In this document: piece by piece, positions 1 through 11,110 of the stretch | Position numbering within the stretch: position 1 is the first letter of the stretch | How the letters are laid out: every line of letters starts with the position of its first letter | Assembly (NCBI GenBank): GCA_015179125.1 | Contig: WHVA01000404.1 | Coordinates: forward strand, 1-64,000 | Direction of reading: 5' to 3' | Origin: Gautieria morchelliformis | Lineage: Eukaryota > Basidiomycota > Agaricomycetes > Gomphales > Gomphaceae | Length of the DNA stretch: 64,000 bases | Notes under the pieces: model-generated | The model's database searches: none | Told to the model about the DNA's origin: nothing | What the model saw: the letters and a program-made list of their open reading frames with translations, nothing else | Made by a program: the position numbers and the translations under genes

Positions 1-1420
1 TCCTGGATTAAAAAGTCATATATACGCAACGATTATCAACTAATAACTGAACTGCCGTAACATGTCCATTAATGTTCTAGCTGAGCTACACACAAGCAAC
101 AGCGGGCTTCCTATTATATATATGTCTGTCCCGTTCAAAAAGCCAAGAGTATCGTTCCGCGGAACAATGTGTATCCACCCGAAGTACGCCTTTAACAACT
201 TGGTCAAACTCCCAACATGAGTACTTCCCAAATCGTCATGCCACATTCCAGGCGACTTCGGCACCAAGGCTGGAGCTAATGACGTAGTTGCAACCTGTCG
301 TGTATCCGCCTCGTGCCCCCGTAGTCTTCCTGGGAGACCAAATCATGTCTCGATACCGTACTTCGTCTCGCGACTCCTCCTTCATATTCTCCAAGGGCCT
401 GTGAAAAAGACATCCGACACGAAACTTGATGCCCATTGAAGCCCAGCATTCTCCCAAGTCTGCAGAACAATTCAACACGAGGCCTACTCACAAGGGACAA
501 GACTCACAGTGAATTAAAGTGCAATTTTTCCAAGGATGATCATTAGCGCAACGATGATCAAACCCAGCACCATCAATGAACTGCCACTCATGACAACAAG
601 CTCGCCTTTGCTGAACGATTCTATATCCTCCGAGCCACGTGTTTTTTTACCACCCACAGCTCCTATTTCGTATTCCTCTTCGTTTCCAACGACAATATGC
701 TTTGACTGAAAGGATAGTCGTGATGGGGCGAGAGATGTCTTGGCTTGCCCGCTGCTCTGAGGAAAATAAGTGATGGGACCGGCTGTACTCGTTGACGCTG
801 GAGTTTGAGGCAGGGACTGGTCATGGCCATGGGGATAGTCCACTCCGTCTAGCCCCAGGCTGTTGTAGCTGAAGGCAAGTAACGACGAGTCAGATGGACT
901 AGACGGAGGTGAAGCCATGAATTGAACTTTCACGCTCCGACTCTACCTCTACGCTGCTTCCACAATAGTTCCTTGCATACCCAGTGTCGGTGCTCCGAAA
1001 GGCTTTCACGGCGCTCCTTGCGTCACCCGGGAAATGTGTGCCCCATTTGAGTTTAGGAACCCATCATCGCCGAAAGAAGTTTATCTCGATCCACTGTCCA
1101 GGAATTGCCCACCGGCGCTTGCATGCCTCGAAGCTTCTCTGTTCTATAATTATCACGGTATGGGACTAAGTACTTAGCATGTATTCATCGAATTGAAAGA
1201 CGAGGTTAGTGCAGTAAATTAGATGGCATTTGAAAGCGGGTATCATATTTCCACACTACCGTTGCCCAACCGCTTCCCCTTCCCTCCCTCCCTGATGCGT
1301 TGACCCGCACCTACAGTCTCTCCGATGTCGTCTGCTGTAGGCCGTCCCTCCGTCTTCTCATTTCCCCTGCTCTCAGTTCCCTGCTCTCGTTTTCCCTGCT
1401 CTCCTTACCCCTTCGCCCCC
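1..1420. repeat. Host duplicon, copy I, first piece
   Basis: This stretch is closely repeated at 47946-49340, beginning with the same TCCTGGATTAAAAAGTC sequence and differing by scattered substitutions and small indels. It carries the small membrane-protein ORF at 514-933. Bases 1-513 are also conserved between the copies, but their short frames are broken differently in each, so no extra exon is called. Bases 934-1420 hold a conserved spacer and a pyrimidine-rich tract with no supported gene. The similarity is cut at about 1420, in a GCCCCC run, by the nested insertion and resumes near 19020. Confidence 0.8.
514..933 (-). CDS. Small predicted tail-anchored membrane protein, copy I
   Basis: I do not recognise this family. 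The ORF gives 139 residues: a Ser/Pro-rich, probably cytosolic N-terminal part (residues 1-105) and one strongly hydrophobic segment at the very C-terminus (about residues 112-137, ending GKIAL). This is the layout of a tail-anchored or single-pass protein. Support for coding comes from a second copy at 48445-48864 of the same length with about 18 amino-acid changes, concentrated in the Ser/Pro-rich part, while the membrane segment is unchanged. The first ATG is used; a second ATG five codons later (MASPPSSP) is an equally plausible start. No homologous enzyme domain is visible. It could be the first exon of a longer gene, but no splice donor lies before the stop. Confidence 0.5.
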   Translation of the reverse strand: MKVQFMASPPSSPSDSSLLAFSYNSLGLDGVDYPHGHDQSLPQTPASTSTAGPITYFPQSSGQAKTSLAPSRLSFQSKHIVVGNEEEYEIGAVGGKKTRGSEDIESFSKGELVVMSGSSLMVLGLIIVALMIILGKIAL

Positions 1421-2268
1421 TGTTAGAATAAATGCATAGCTATATCAAACATTATTCTAAGGTCTATACAATCGTCTAACTGAGCTAACATCTGGGAGAA
1501 ATAATCCATGCACCAGTCACAGTGCCTGCCCTGGAAAGCAGGCACCTGGGCCCTGGTCAGAAGAAATATTGCTATGGGACTAATAGTCCCATACAGGGAC
1601 ATCGGACACGATGGAGATTACAGTATACGGTCCTGTCTATGGACATACTGAATAGCTACCTCAGGAGAGAGGTACAGAGATGGCAAATGCCTTGCCAAGG
1701 CTGCTGTAGGCACACAGCACAGGACATACAAAGATTCTTTTCTATTCTATTCCCCTGACCAGCTCCACTGATTACGAGCTGTATTACATGTTGAAAGGGG
1801 CTTTGTACATTGCTCCAAGGTCCCAGCTTAGATACTTGTCAGTAGGACAAGTATCCCCATCATTGTTCCTGCTCCACAGCTGTATGCAGCCTGTGGAGCA
1901 TTTCCACATTATCCTGACCCATTCTATCACTATCTTGAACACTGGTAGTCACTACTATTTTAGTATAAGTAGCTACCATAAATGTATGAACAAAACATCC
2001 AGAATATCATCCAGAACAATCCAGAATTGCTGTTTCACCTCCTGAAGTAACTGTAGACTTGTTTGATAGCTACAGAGCTTATTTCTTGATAGATTTCTCT
2101 AATTCTTTGTTGAGAGTCTACTATAACTGGCTACACTATACTGTTCTGAAAGTGAGAGCTTCGGACCCCTAGTTCCTCTGTTCTCACCTGTTTCTTCCTT
2201 GACTTGGTCATGTGACCTACATCAATCAGTGACGCACTCGCCCCACAGAGCTTAGTCAGCTCGCACAT
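1421..2268. mobile_element. Hairpin-rich inserted element, left part
   Basis: This sequence is absent from host copy II, so it is an insertion; its other part is 18921-19019. It contains a chain of perfect inverted repeats. These are TTAGAATAA at 1423-1431 with 1452-1460; an 8-bp stem at 1522-1529 with 1538-1545, inside an ACCAG/CTGGT outer stem; a 9-bp stem at 1573-1581 with 1585-1593; 6-bp stems at 1702-1707/1714-1719 and 1760-1765/1776-1781; a 10-bp stem at 1831-1840/1846-1855; a 9-bp stem at 1871-1879/1891-1899; and TGGTAG/CTACCA at 1943-1948/1973-1978. No convincing protein is encoded. The flanks (GCCCCC on both sides) might be a target duplication but lie in a repetitive C-rich host tract. 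The class is unknown. Confidence 0.55.
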
Positions 2269-2732
2269 TGTAAGGGAGTTACACTCCCTGTACGGTGATT
2301 TCTGACACAGTCTATTTTTACATTTCCTGGTTATTCTATTCTTAGGCTCGTAGTGATTAAGATCCGGACACTGCCTCTTTTGTTCCACTCGCGCGTATCT
2401 TATCAGTCCACCCTAGTCCACCCTTCCACTCAGGCGTACTTATGTTCCACTGATTGCATCCTTATATACCCAGTCCACCGTTCCACTCGTGCATACCTAC
2501 TGTCCACTGATCACATCTTTACATACCTATGTCCACCAGCTGCGCGGCTTCCACTCCTGCCACCACACGGTTCGTGTCTTTCCCTATAAAACCGAGCTGT
2601 ACTTAGTTCTAGAATATCATCTTACCTTACCGCACTTCACTCGAGCTCTTAAGCCTCTAGCTAGTGTGACCCTAAAGGTCACACATCTCTACTATCCTCG
2701 ATTCTGCACTCGCAGTACTTAGGATTCTTACA
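2269..2732 (+). repeat. Gypsy-1 5' LTR
   Basis: 464 bp, starting TGTAAGGG and ending ATTCTTACA, matched along its length by 18457-18920. It contains many TCCAC-type pyrimidine motifs in the U3-like part and a TATAAAA box near 2584, so transcription probably starts shortly after that point. Confidence 0.92.
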
Positions 2733-2969
2733 TACTGGAGCCTCACGCAACGTCGAACCCTCAAACCTTGAGATTAAAAGTCTCCTTCTTGAGCTACGCC
2801 CTACATTTTCCCTTTTAATTTGTCCTTCGCCATCATTCCGAAACGCTCAAAAAAGCCTGCCCCTCCAACAGCTCGTGTTCTGCGTAGCACGGCCTTAACA
2901 CCATCTTGCATTCCCCGACCAGTTTCTTCCGCCCCTCAACAGCCACCCTTGCCAGTTTCTCCCCATGCC

Positions 2970-3388
2970 ATGGCCCAATCCATAGGAAAAGCGGCTATGC
3001 CTGCCCCCCAGTCGAAGAAAGCCCCGAAGACGTTCGAAGGTGATGAGGAGGATATCACTAAGTTTTTGGAAATCTATGAATGCTGCGCTAATGATGCGCA
3101 GCTCCCTAAAGCAGAATGGGTGAAGTTTATGTTTCGACACCTTGCCTGCGCTCAGTGGCTCACCTTTGAAGCCTTCGACGGGTATGCCACGGAGGATTGG
3201 GATGTGTTTAGCGCTTCTATCAAGGAGGCCTTTGGGGGAGCGTTCCAGACCAAGAAGTGTACGTGTGCCACTCTTGATTCCTTTACTGCCGAACTTATCA
3301 CCACGGATACTGAGTTGCATGTGTATCACCGGGGCTTTCAGGGAATTGCGGCATACCTGATCACGGACAAGCAACTGTCTGAAAAGGA
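2970..3388 (+). pseudogene. Gypsy-1 gag, N-terminal part (interrupted)
   Basis: This is the amino-terminal part of the retrotransposon capsid protein. An open frame reaches back to 2820, but the first ATG in frame is at 2970, after a Pro-rich stretch without a Met. The capsid-like helical region (FEGDEEDITKFLEIYE, FRHLACAQWLTFEAF, then a YHRGFQGIAAYL motif) is typical of Ty3/gypsy Gag in basidiomycetes. The frame runs into Helitron DNA at 3389 and stops at once. The rest continues in the same frame at 13420, where the codon split by the insertion (GA|T) is restored and the next residues fit the family (AARYYWFGFHP). Confidence 0.8.
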
Positions 3389-3516
3389 CTAGCCAATAGA
3401 CCCGTGCTTCGCACCGGGTTATTTAGGGTTAACGTTGCACATGGGTAGTTAATAGAATCAAAGAATTATTTGGTGAAATGCAACTACATACATTAAATAC
3501 AAATGGAAATACATAT

Positions 3517-4464
3517 TTAATCAGGATTCAGCAACACTTCTTTGTATACAATATTAGAAGTTTTGTTCCCCTCCCCTAAAAGAATATGGACTCTGTTCCA
3601 ATTAGTGCCTCTTGACACTGCAACATACAACTGTCCATGTGAAAATACCACATATCGCAGGTCTATGCCTACCGTGCCAAGAGACTGCCCTTGAGACTTG
3701 TTGATAGTCATGGCAAAGGCCAGCCTGACAGGAAACTGGCGACGCTGGAGCTCAAATGGCAATTGGTCTGAGGTGGGTGTCACTGTCATCCTAGGGATAA
3801 ATGCAGTCTCTCCTGCAAATGGTGCTGAAATGATCCTCACAAAGAGTACCCTGTTGGTCATATTGATGAGACGCAACCTTGTACCATTGCAGAGTCCACG
3901 ACCAAGGTCCATATTCCGAAGAAGCATGAGTACCACTCCAGGTTTAAGCCTGAGTTGAGATGGAGGAAGCCCACCCATGTTGAGTGAGTTAAGATACTCC
4001 ACAGGATACACATTGCCATCTTCATTTCCTTTGACTGAGTCTGCACTGGGATAGAGACGCTCATCCCCAGGGAATACATTGAGCACCTCAGCATTAATCT
4101 CATCCATTTCCATATTGCGAGGGCAAAGGATTGCACGTTCCAAAAAGTATTTGTCTTGGAGTGCCTCCCCAGTACCAATGTTAGGATAGATAGCTGCAAT
4201 GAGATCTGACACCTGTGGTCCACAGATCATGTGCTGAGGAAGTGTCAATGAATTGTCCAAAGGGAGATCCTTTCCCCTGACCAACATCAGAGAGCCACTG
4301 AGCAAATTGTTCACTCTGGGGATCATGAGGGTCGACCCGCATATTTTGAGTAAGATGGAGGACCTTGACATGATGCCACAAAGGAGATCTTTGGATAGAA
4401 GCACCCACAATCTCCTCCTTGTTACCTCGAGGAACGACAGGCAGAGTTTGCTGGAAATCCCCAC
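3517..4464 (-). pseudogene. Helitron A helicase, C-terminal part
   Basis: Carries the last third of the PIF1-like helicase after a frameshift. Recognisable are the FPGDERLYPSADSV segment, a KPGVVLMLLRNMD...CNGTRL segment, and motifs V/VI in MTINKSQGQSLGTVGIDL and HGQLYVAVSRGT. The true junction with the upstream frame is near 4265-4280, where the main frame reads GQGKGSPFG and this one reads RGKDLPLDN, so a single-base indel is the likely cause. Residues before that point in this frame are out-of-frame noise. The stop at 3517 is a normal family C-terminus about 130 bp from the element's 3' end. Confidence 0.88.
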
Positions 4465-6802
4465 CCCAAGCTACAGTAATACCACCAAATGGACGATCTG
4501 GACGCTCTAGGACATCCCTGCAGGTTCTGTCGACAGCTTCAACTACATGACGATGCTGCATAGGCACCTCATCCCATATGATCAAATGGACCTGCTTGAG
4601 AAGTTCTGCCAGTGGTGAGCCTCTTTTGATGTCACATAGAGAACCCTCATGAATCCGAATTGGAATCTTGAGCATAGCATGTGAGGTTCTGCCCCCAATC
4701 AGAAGCAATGCTGCAATTCCTGAAGATGCAATACATAGGACAATAAGACCCCTTCCTCTGATAGAATGAGCCAGGGTGTTCCAGGTAAAAGTTTTGCCTG
4801 TACCACCAGGGCCATTGACAAAGAACAGAAGACCCTCTCCATTTATGGCTGAATGGAGGATCTCATCATGGACACGCCTCTGTTCCGCATTAAGCTTGTC
4901 AATATTGGTGGCCGCTTTTTCCAGCTCTGTAGCTGGGTCATAGTCCCGCTGCTCAGCTATCCAACGGTTCCCTACCAATCCCTCCCAGTGCCCCATTATC
5001 TGTGGCATATCTGGGAACTCATCCAGAGACTTCCCCCCCTGACGTATGATCTTGTCAATGAGAAAGAGACCAAAGTCATAGATTTGATCATTGGTAGGAT
5101 GGTGAATGCCATGCCTATTTTGAAGCTGATACTCCAGGTCATCACAAATACGCTCCCGAAACTCCTCCCAGATTTGAGCAGGCTGAGCAGGGTTACACCT
5201 AAGGAGAATAGTGACAAATAACCTCCTGAGCTGGAAACCTGTTTGTATATGTGCAGCCTCCTGAAGACACTGTGTCCACTCCAAATCATCTTCTAACAGG
5301 CCCCTTGCCAGGCATGCCGCCTTGTAAGTAGGACAAAGGACACCATCAAATGATCTAAGCTCCTCAAATGATGTTGCTCCTCTGACCACTGTAAGGAGGG
5401 TTCGCAAGTAAAAGCGCTCTCCAGAGGCTGGACTCGCAAAATGAAGGCGACCGAGGCTGAAACCCTGCTGGCGAGGTTGCCACCGCTTGGCTTGCTTTTT
5501 CCAGACATAGTGCTCAGGAAATTCCACATAGAGTAGTTCACATGCCTGGGGATATCTGTCATTGGTTTCAAAATAGCCCATGAGCATGGTCTTAGCATCC
5601 TCTGCCCTCTGCAAAGCCATGCCTGGATCCATATGAGGATCAAATATCACATTGTCTTGGCCTGGCAAATGGACTGGAAGTGCCATAACAGTAGGGACCT
5701 GAACATGCATTTTATATTCCAGCAGTCTCCAAGCACCTTCATGTGAGCTGACATAGCGTGCATCGAGGTACTGTTTAACCTCATCCCTCTCCTTATTAAT
5801 GGTCATTGTGGTCCTGTCAGGCCCCTTGTACATATACTTGTGAATGTACTTGATAGAGTGCATATTGAAAGTGGGTTCCACATTAATATGGCATTCAAAT
5901 TCCAAGAGGAGGGTGGGACAATAGGGAACCACGTCGCGGTTGTCCATGATGTTGCCTCTGACATTATGCTGTCTGCCATCATTAGGACGGCGATACTGTG
6001 GATAGCCATCTTCAGTGACAGATGTCACCTCACGAAATTCCTTTGGGAAATGTTTAGAACACTTGCCCTCTGTCATGCAAGAAGCCTGAGGACGCGCTTG
6101 TCCACAGGGGCCGTGAGTCATTAGATCACAAACTAATTTGTAGAGCCTTGGATGCTCTTGCTGATCAGGAAAGACAGCCCAAACCAAAGAGTCCACAGCC
6201 TCTGGTGTCCTGATCTTATCCTCCTCTTTAAACCATATAAGAAGGTGCATATGAGGGAGCCCCCGCTTCTGGAATTCGATCACATGGACACGTGCCACTG
6301 TGCGACCAAGGATACCATCCTTCATGATACGTTTGATCAATTGCTCCTTCTTGAGATGAAAAACCCTTGCAACCAAGTCAGGACGATCACTGGGAGTCTG
6401 GCCTGGCTTGAGAGCATCTTTGATTTCCTTCCACTGGGGGTTTGCTGTCATTGTCACAAAGACATCTGCTGGACCATGCTTCCTAGTGATTGCCATTGAA
6501 TTTTGAAAATTCTCGTTCATATCCCTGGCACTCCCAGTAAATGTAGCAGGCAAGATGACCTTTTGTCCCAAGTTAGCTGGATTGGCCTGATTGTCCTCAG
6601 GTCCAAATGTATCAATCATCTGATTGTAGACCTCAGCCCGCAGCTCATGTTGATGGTATTTGATCCAATTTAGCTTCTGCTGTTCAGTCGCTGCCCAAGC
6701 ATCCACAATGTATTGCTGAAAGAGCTTGCCAGCCAGGAAGAGAGTTTCAGCTTCCCCCTCTCTTGGAAAAAGACAATAATGATAGTATTTTGACATGGTC
6801 AC
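4181..6802 (-). pseudogene. Helitron A Rep/helicase, central part
   Basis: Encodes the catalytic body of a RepHel protein, which nicks and unwinds DNA during rolling-circle transposition in the nucleus. The HUH nuclease part has GLPHMHLLIWF (the His-X-His metal site, about residue 184) and KYIHKYMYKG (the Tyr motif, about residue 325). The SF1B PIF1-type helicase starts near residue 640 with LNAEQRRVHDEI, then Walker A GPGGTGKT (about 4790-4813) and Walker B LIIWDEVP. The last 25 or so residues of this frame, after 4270, are out of frame. Upstream, the same frame continues through an in-frame TGA at 6851-6853 and a short GAG repeat into the 6854-7381 part. One stop and at least two frameshifts mean this copy cannot make RepHel. 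Confidence 0.92.
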
Positions 6803-6850
6803 ACGCCTGTCACTTGAAGGGTCCTCCTCCTCCTCCTCCTCCTGGCCTTG

Positions 6851-7381
6851 TCATGGAAGAGCTTGGTCTATCTGTGGAATGTCCCAATCCCAGCCTGATT
6901 CACCTCTGGGAAAGAGAAGGACATAGTGTAGTGGCGCATACAAAGCATGTTCAGCCTGAATTCGTCGCAGTTCTCCACCTCTAAGCTGAATGACAATGTC
7001 TCTAGTGCCTCCAGGCACACCTTCTCCAGGGAGCACAATGGCAATCTCATCCGCTGTAGGAATATTATATCTCCTCTGGTCTGTATGTGCCTCCACATTC
7101 AACCTATCCGGCTGGTTCCTAAGCCTTTCCATCGCCTGCTGATAGATTGGAACCAATGGATTGTGAGCCTGCATCATTTCCTGGAGGTCACTTAAAACAT
7201 CTGAATCCAAAGGATCAAAACTGTTATTGGCCTTCCTACGTTGCAAAGCCTCTGCTGGATCATAAAAGTAGAGCTGCACATAGCTGGGTGCCCTATCCTG
7301 ACCCTCAGCAGGAAGAAGAGCACCATGAATATGATAGAGGCCTCCCTGAATTTTGAAGACATATGGCCCAGGTCTACTCAT
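6851..7381 (-). pseudogene. Helitron A Rep, N-terminal helitron-like domain
   Basis: This 176-codon stretch starts MSRPGPYVFKIQGGLYHIHG and ends in PLHYVLLFPRGESGWDWDIPQ, both hallmark segments of the Helitron_like_N domain. It ends at a TGA (6851-6853) that lies in frame with the central part; CGA to TGA would explain it. It joins the preceding 242-codon frame by a frameshift at about 7378-7384, where FVSVGVSIDGS runs into a stop while MSRPGPY begins one frame away. Confidence 0.9.
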
Positions 7382-8106
7382 GACCCATCTATGCTCACTC
7401 CCACAGAGACGAATGCCAGTGTAGCATTATAGTTCTGAATCTTTTCCCTAAACTGTTTTCCACACCTGTCTTGGCTGGCCAAAAGAGTCTTTAGTGGTTC
7501 TGGAGGTTCCATCAACAATTCAAGGTGTATCTGGCCCTTTGAGCAACATATACCAAATTTGGGCTCAGCAATGGTAGAGTCAGACAGACGCTCTGCCTTC
7601 CAATGCCATGCTTTACATTTTGGACATTTGTCATCCATAGCACCAAGGTCATGAGGTGCAATCTGTTGTTCAATCAAAGGGCGACGTGCTATTGGAAGGT
7701 TTCTTAAAGGCATTGGTGGAGGCGGTGGAAGTGGAGGGGGCTGAGGAGGAGCAGGTGGATGCAGAGGGTGTTGAGGCACAGGGGGCACAGGGGCAACAGG
7801 AGGCACAGGTTGTTGTGGAGCAGGCTGATGAGGCAGTGGAAGTGGAGGGGCCCGAGGATGAGCAGGTGGATGTGGAGGCTGTGGCAGCACAGGTCGTTGT
7901 GGTGCAGGCTGCTGCTGGAGTGGCATTTGATCTGGGAGAGGTTCAGGGTTTGGATTCAATGCCTGTGCACGTCCTCGTTGTGGCAGAGGCATAGGATTGA
8001 TATTAGCAGCCTGGGCCCGCAACAGAGCTACAGCTTCAGAGCCTATAGGGACAGGAGGAGGTGGTGCTGCCTGGGCCTGTCTTTGACGCACAGGTGCAAG
8101 AGGCAT
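7378..8106 (-). pseudogene. Helitron A Rep, Pro-rich N-terminus and zinc-binding segment
   Basis: 242 codons. Residues 1-135 are low-complexity Pro/Gln-rich. Residues 145-200 hold the family zinc-binding segment (MDDKCPKCKAWHWKAERL ... FGICCSKGQIHLE). The final FREKIQNYNATLAFVSVGVS leads straight into the MSRPGPY segment of the next frame. Traces of an earlier Arg-rich start (RALECQQRLP, SVRRRDRVLAAAQE) lie in 8200-8380 in broken frames. Confidence 0.85.
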
Positions 8107-8503
8107 ATCAGCTAACTGTTCCTGTATGGCACGTACAGCATCCGAGGACTTAGATCAGGTGGAATGGCATTTGAAGGTCCAGCCACAGGAGGCCAAGGAA
8201 TTGCATTGTCCTGAGGGAGTAGAGGTCGAGGAAATGGCTGAGGAGGTGGAGGGTCAGGATTTGAAGACGTTCTTGAGCTGCAGCGAGAACCCTATCCCGA
8301 CGACGCACAGAAGGGGATGTCATTGGCAACCGCTGCTGACACTCCAGAGCACGCTCCTCCTGCCTATCACGCTCTGGTGTAGAGGGTTCCCTTAGATTAC
8401 AGTCAGTTTCAAATCAAGCCAAAATATATATATAATAAAGGATACTCACATTTTCACAATGACTGTAGCTCACGACCAACAATAGGGGATACCAGGGAGG
8501 CAG

Positions 8504-8815
8504 TCAATGTCCACCTAAACCGTCTAAATCCAATGTGTGCCACCAAACCAATCCCAGTTCACAGACCACACTGGCTAACAGAGTTGTAACTCTGGCCAGA
8601 ATCAAACTGCAATGCAAGCTCCCAGTGCACAATCCAACCAACCAAACACCCAACCAAACAAATCCACCACAGATACCAGCAAGGTGGTCAATGTCCACTT
8701 AAACCACCTAAATCCAATGTGCACCACCAAACCAATCCTAGTCCACAGACCACACTGGAGTTGTAACTCTGGCCAGAATCAAACTGCAATGCAGTAGAGG
8801 ATGCCAGTCCATGAT
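8504..8815. repeat. Two-copy direct repeat in Helitron A leader
   Basis: A block beginning GTCAATGTCCAC at 8504 is repeated at 8686 (period about 182 bp), with GTTGTAACTCTGGCCAGAATC near the end of each copy. It lies between the Rep gene and the 5' end. The surrounding 8400-9440 holds no supported gene. Confidence 0.8.
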
Positions 8816-9444
8816 ACAACCAACTGACCACCCCACCTGCTCTAGGAAGGTCAGAGATTATCACAGCACAGAGCACGCCAAAAACCAAGGAGAGAATCTA
8901 AAACATTAGCTTGAAAATCCAACATATGCATTGCAAAACCTTACCAAATAGCTGCAGGGCTTGACTGAAAGAAATAGCAAATCAGCCAGGGACCAAGCCC
9001 AAATAGGCACCAAAAAGGCAAAGTTCCATGAGAATAAGACCATACCTAAGCTGAAGAACAGATCTGGCATAAAGAAGTCAAATTGTGGCTGAAAAAGCGA
9101 TATAAAACAACAAAAATACCAGAAGGAAACAACTATAATTACCAGAGGGATTGCAGATATAAATACTTAAAATAGCAAATACAGTAGCATAACACTCACC
9201 AGAATGGAGGAGCAATAGCCAGGTAGGATGGGCAGTAGTTACAGGACCAAAGTCAACTGCAAAGAGCCTAAAAAATGCCAAAAAAAGCGAAAATATAAGA
9301 AATAAAAACATAACAAAAATAAAGAAAGGCAGATACAGTAGCATAAAACTGACCTGCAATGGCAGACAGGCAAGGTAGCAGGCACTGAGAGCAGGAACCT
9401 GGGTTGAAAAGAAGGCAAAAGAGGATTAAAAAGGGAAAATTAAT

Positions 9445-10090
9445 GGAAGAAAACACAGACCAAGGGCAGGGATGACAGCCAGGAATGGATGGAGGCAAGG
9501 AGAGGAGAAACCTGGGGTGAAAGAAAGTCAAAAAAGCAAAAATAAATGAATAACAATAATAAAAAAGGCCAAAAAAGCGAAAATTAATGGCAAAGAAGAC
9601 ACACCAGGGGCAGGGATGACAGCCAGGAAAGGAGGGAGGCAGTGAGAGGAGAAACCTGGGGTGAAAAAAGGTCAAAAAAAGCGAAAATAAAATGAAGAAA
9701 TAACAATAATAAAAAAAGGCCAAAAAAGCGAAAATTAATGGAAAGAAGACACACCAGGGGCAGGGACAGCAGCCAGGAATGGATGGAGGCAAGGAGAGGA
9801 GAAACCTGGGTGAAAAAAGGTCAAAAAAGCGAAAATAAATGAAGAAATAACAATAATAAAAAAGGCCAAAAAAGCGAAAATTAATGGAAAAGAAGACACA
9901 CCAGGGGCAGGGATGACAGCCAGAATGGATGGAGGCAAGGAGAGGAGAAACCTGGGGTGAAAAAAAGTCAAAAAAGCGAAAATAAATGAAGAAATACCAA
10001 TAATAAAAAGGCCAAAAAAGCGAAAATTAATGGCAAAGAAGACACACCAGGGGCAGGGATGACAGCCAGGAATGGATGGAGGCAGGGAGA
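9445..10090. repeat. About 147-bp tandem array inside Helitron A
   Basis: Four to five units share AGGAGAGGAGAAACCTGG, GTCAAAAAAGCGAAAATAAATG, AAAAAGGCCAAAAAAGCG and ACACACCAGGGGCAGGGATG. The anchor AGAGGAGAAA recurs at about 9501, 9645, 9795 and 9941, with a partial unit near 10080. Two long reverse-strand frames here are by-products of the repeat. Confidence 0.9.
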
Positions 10091-10993
10091 GACAGGCAGG
10101 AGGCAGGAGGCAGAGACAGCCCGTAGCAGACACAGAGAAGGCCAGTAGCAGACAGAGAGAGCAGGCTGCGCAGCTAGGAACGGCGCTCACGGCTGCGCCG
10201 CTCGCGTTCAAACTCAGCAAATTACGTAACAATCACCCACAACCACCCTTCCAGCAACTTTATACTATAGACTAGGTGGATACCCGCCCTTTGCGCGGGG
10301 GTGCAAGTCAAACGCCTCGGTAAGGTCAAACGCATCAGCAAGGTCAAACACCTTCGATAAATCAAACTTGGGATAAGTCAAACACATTCGGATAAGAAAA
10401 TTTCATTCAGATAAGTAAAACGCATCTTATTGATTGAAGGTAGGTAATGTTATGACCATGCTGCTCGACCAACTCTGGTACCTCCATGCCTCCTCTAGCT
10501 CTATTCCGCAACGTCCACACTTTGACCTTTTGATCCCCTTGTTCATTACTATTCACATACTTCCCCTTTTGGCTCTATTCACTGTCCTTCCCTACTTGAC
10601 CCTTAGCTTAGCAAGTCCGGAGCATCAGGTGATCCATTTGTTCCACTATCAATTAGACCCATATTCCCCTTGTTCTTTTGCCTATTGATTGTTCTTAGTT
10701 CTACCTGGAACCCCCTTGTAGTTTCTCTTGTTCCATATTAGTTACTTACTCCATTTATCCTAGTTACTTTTGCTTGCACTGGAATTGCTTACCTCTACCT
10801 TCTGACATGTTGTCTCAGCTCCTTGTATAAAGCCCAGTCATGTGTGCCTCTGTTCTGCAATCAAATAATTGACTTTGATATGTGACTCCCTTTGCACTGT
10901 TTCCTGTTCTTACCACAGCAAGTACTTGCAAGGCCTCTGTCTCTCTGACCTCTGCCTTCCAACTTGATTTCTGATATTCTTGAACCCTTACCT

Positions 10994-11110
10994 CTAGGTG
11001 GATACCCATGCTTCGCAGGGGGGTGTAGGTCAAACGCATTGGGTAAATCAAACTTGGGATAAGTAAAACACATCTCATTGCAATTGAAAGTAGCTATAAG
11101 CAACATATCA
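10994..11110 (-). other. Internal second Helitron 3' terminus
   Basis: CTAGGTGGATACCC at 10994-11007 repeats the exact 14 bases at 10272-10285. It is followed by a hairpin-forming CCCATGC/GCAGGGG segment and the same subterminal GGTCAAACGC, AATCAAACTTGGGATAAGT sequence. The flanking base is not the expected T on the minus strand. It is either the end of another Helitron or a bypassed terminator inside Helitron B. Confidence 0.7.

Larger units (their letters stand above)
3389..10271 (-). mobile_element. Helitron A (autonomous type, helicase broken)
   Basis: A rolling-circle transposon lying on the minus strand. Its 5' end at 10271 reads TCTATAGTATAAAG, the classic Helitron TCTATA start. Its 3' end at 3389 reads ...GGGTCTATTGGCTAG, with a GC-rich hairpin at 3401-3418 (one bulged G), eight bases, then CTAG. 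The host base next to the 3' end is T on the minus strand, as expected for insertion between A and T. It carries a Rep/helicase gene in pieces (3517-8106), a duplicated leader (8504-8815) and a tandem array (9445-10090). The 5' end abuts the 3' end of Helitron B directly. Confidence 0.88.

Noticed and set aside
236..500. Further exons of the 139-codon gene downstream of its stop
   Set aside because: Frames differ between the two copies because of a one-base indel, and no donor precedes the stop codon.
2264..2268. CACAT as a target duplication for Gypsy-1
   Set aside because: The right flank is GCATA; the match is not exact, so no duplication is claimed.
7656..8115. Plus-strand frames over the Pro-rich Rep N-terminus
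   Set aside because: Antisense shadows of the GC-rich Pro/Gln codons of the helicase gene.
9268..10232. Two minus-strand frames with aromatic, membrane-like repeats
   Set aside because: They follow the 147-bp tandem array of Helitron A and change frame with unit length.
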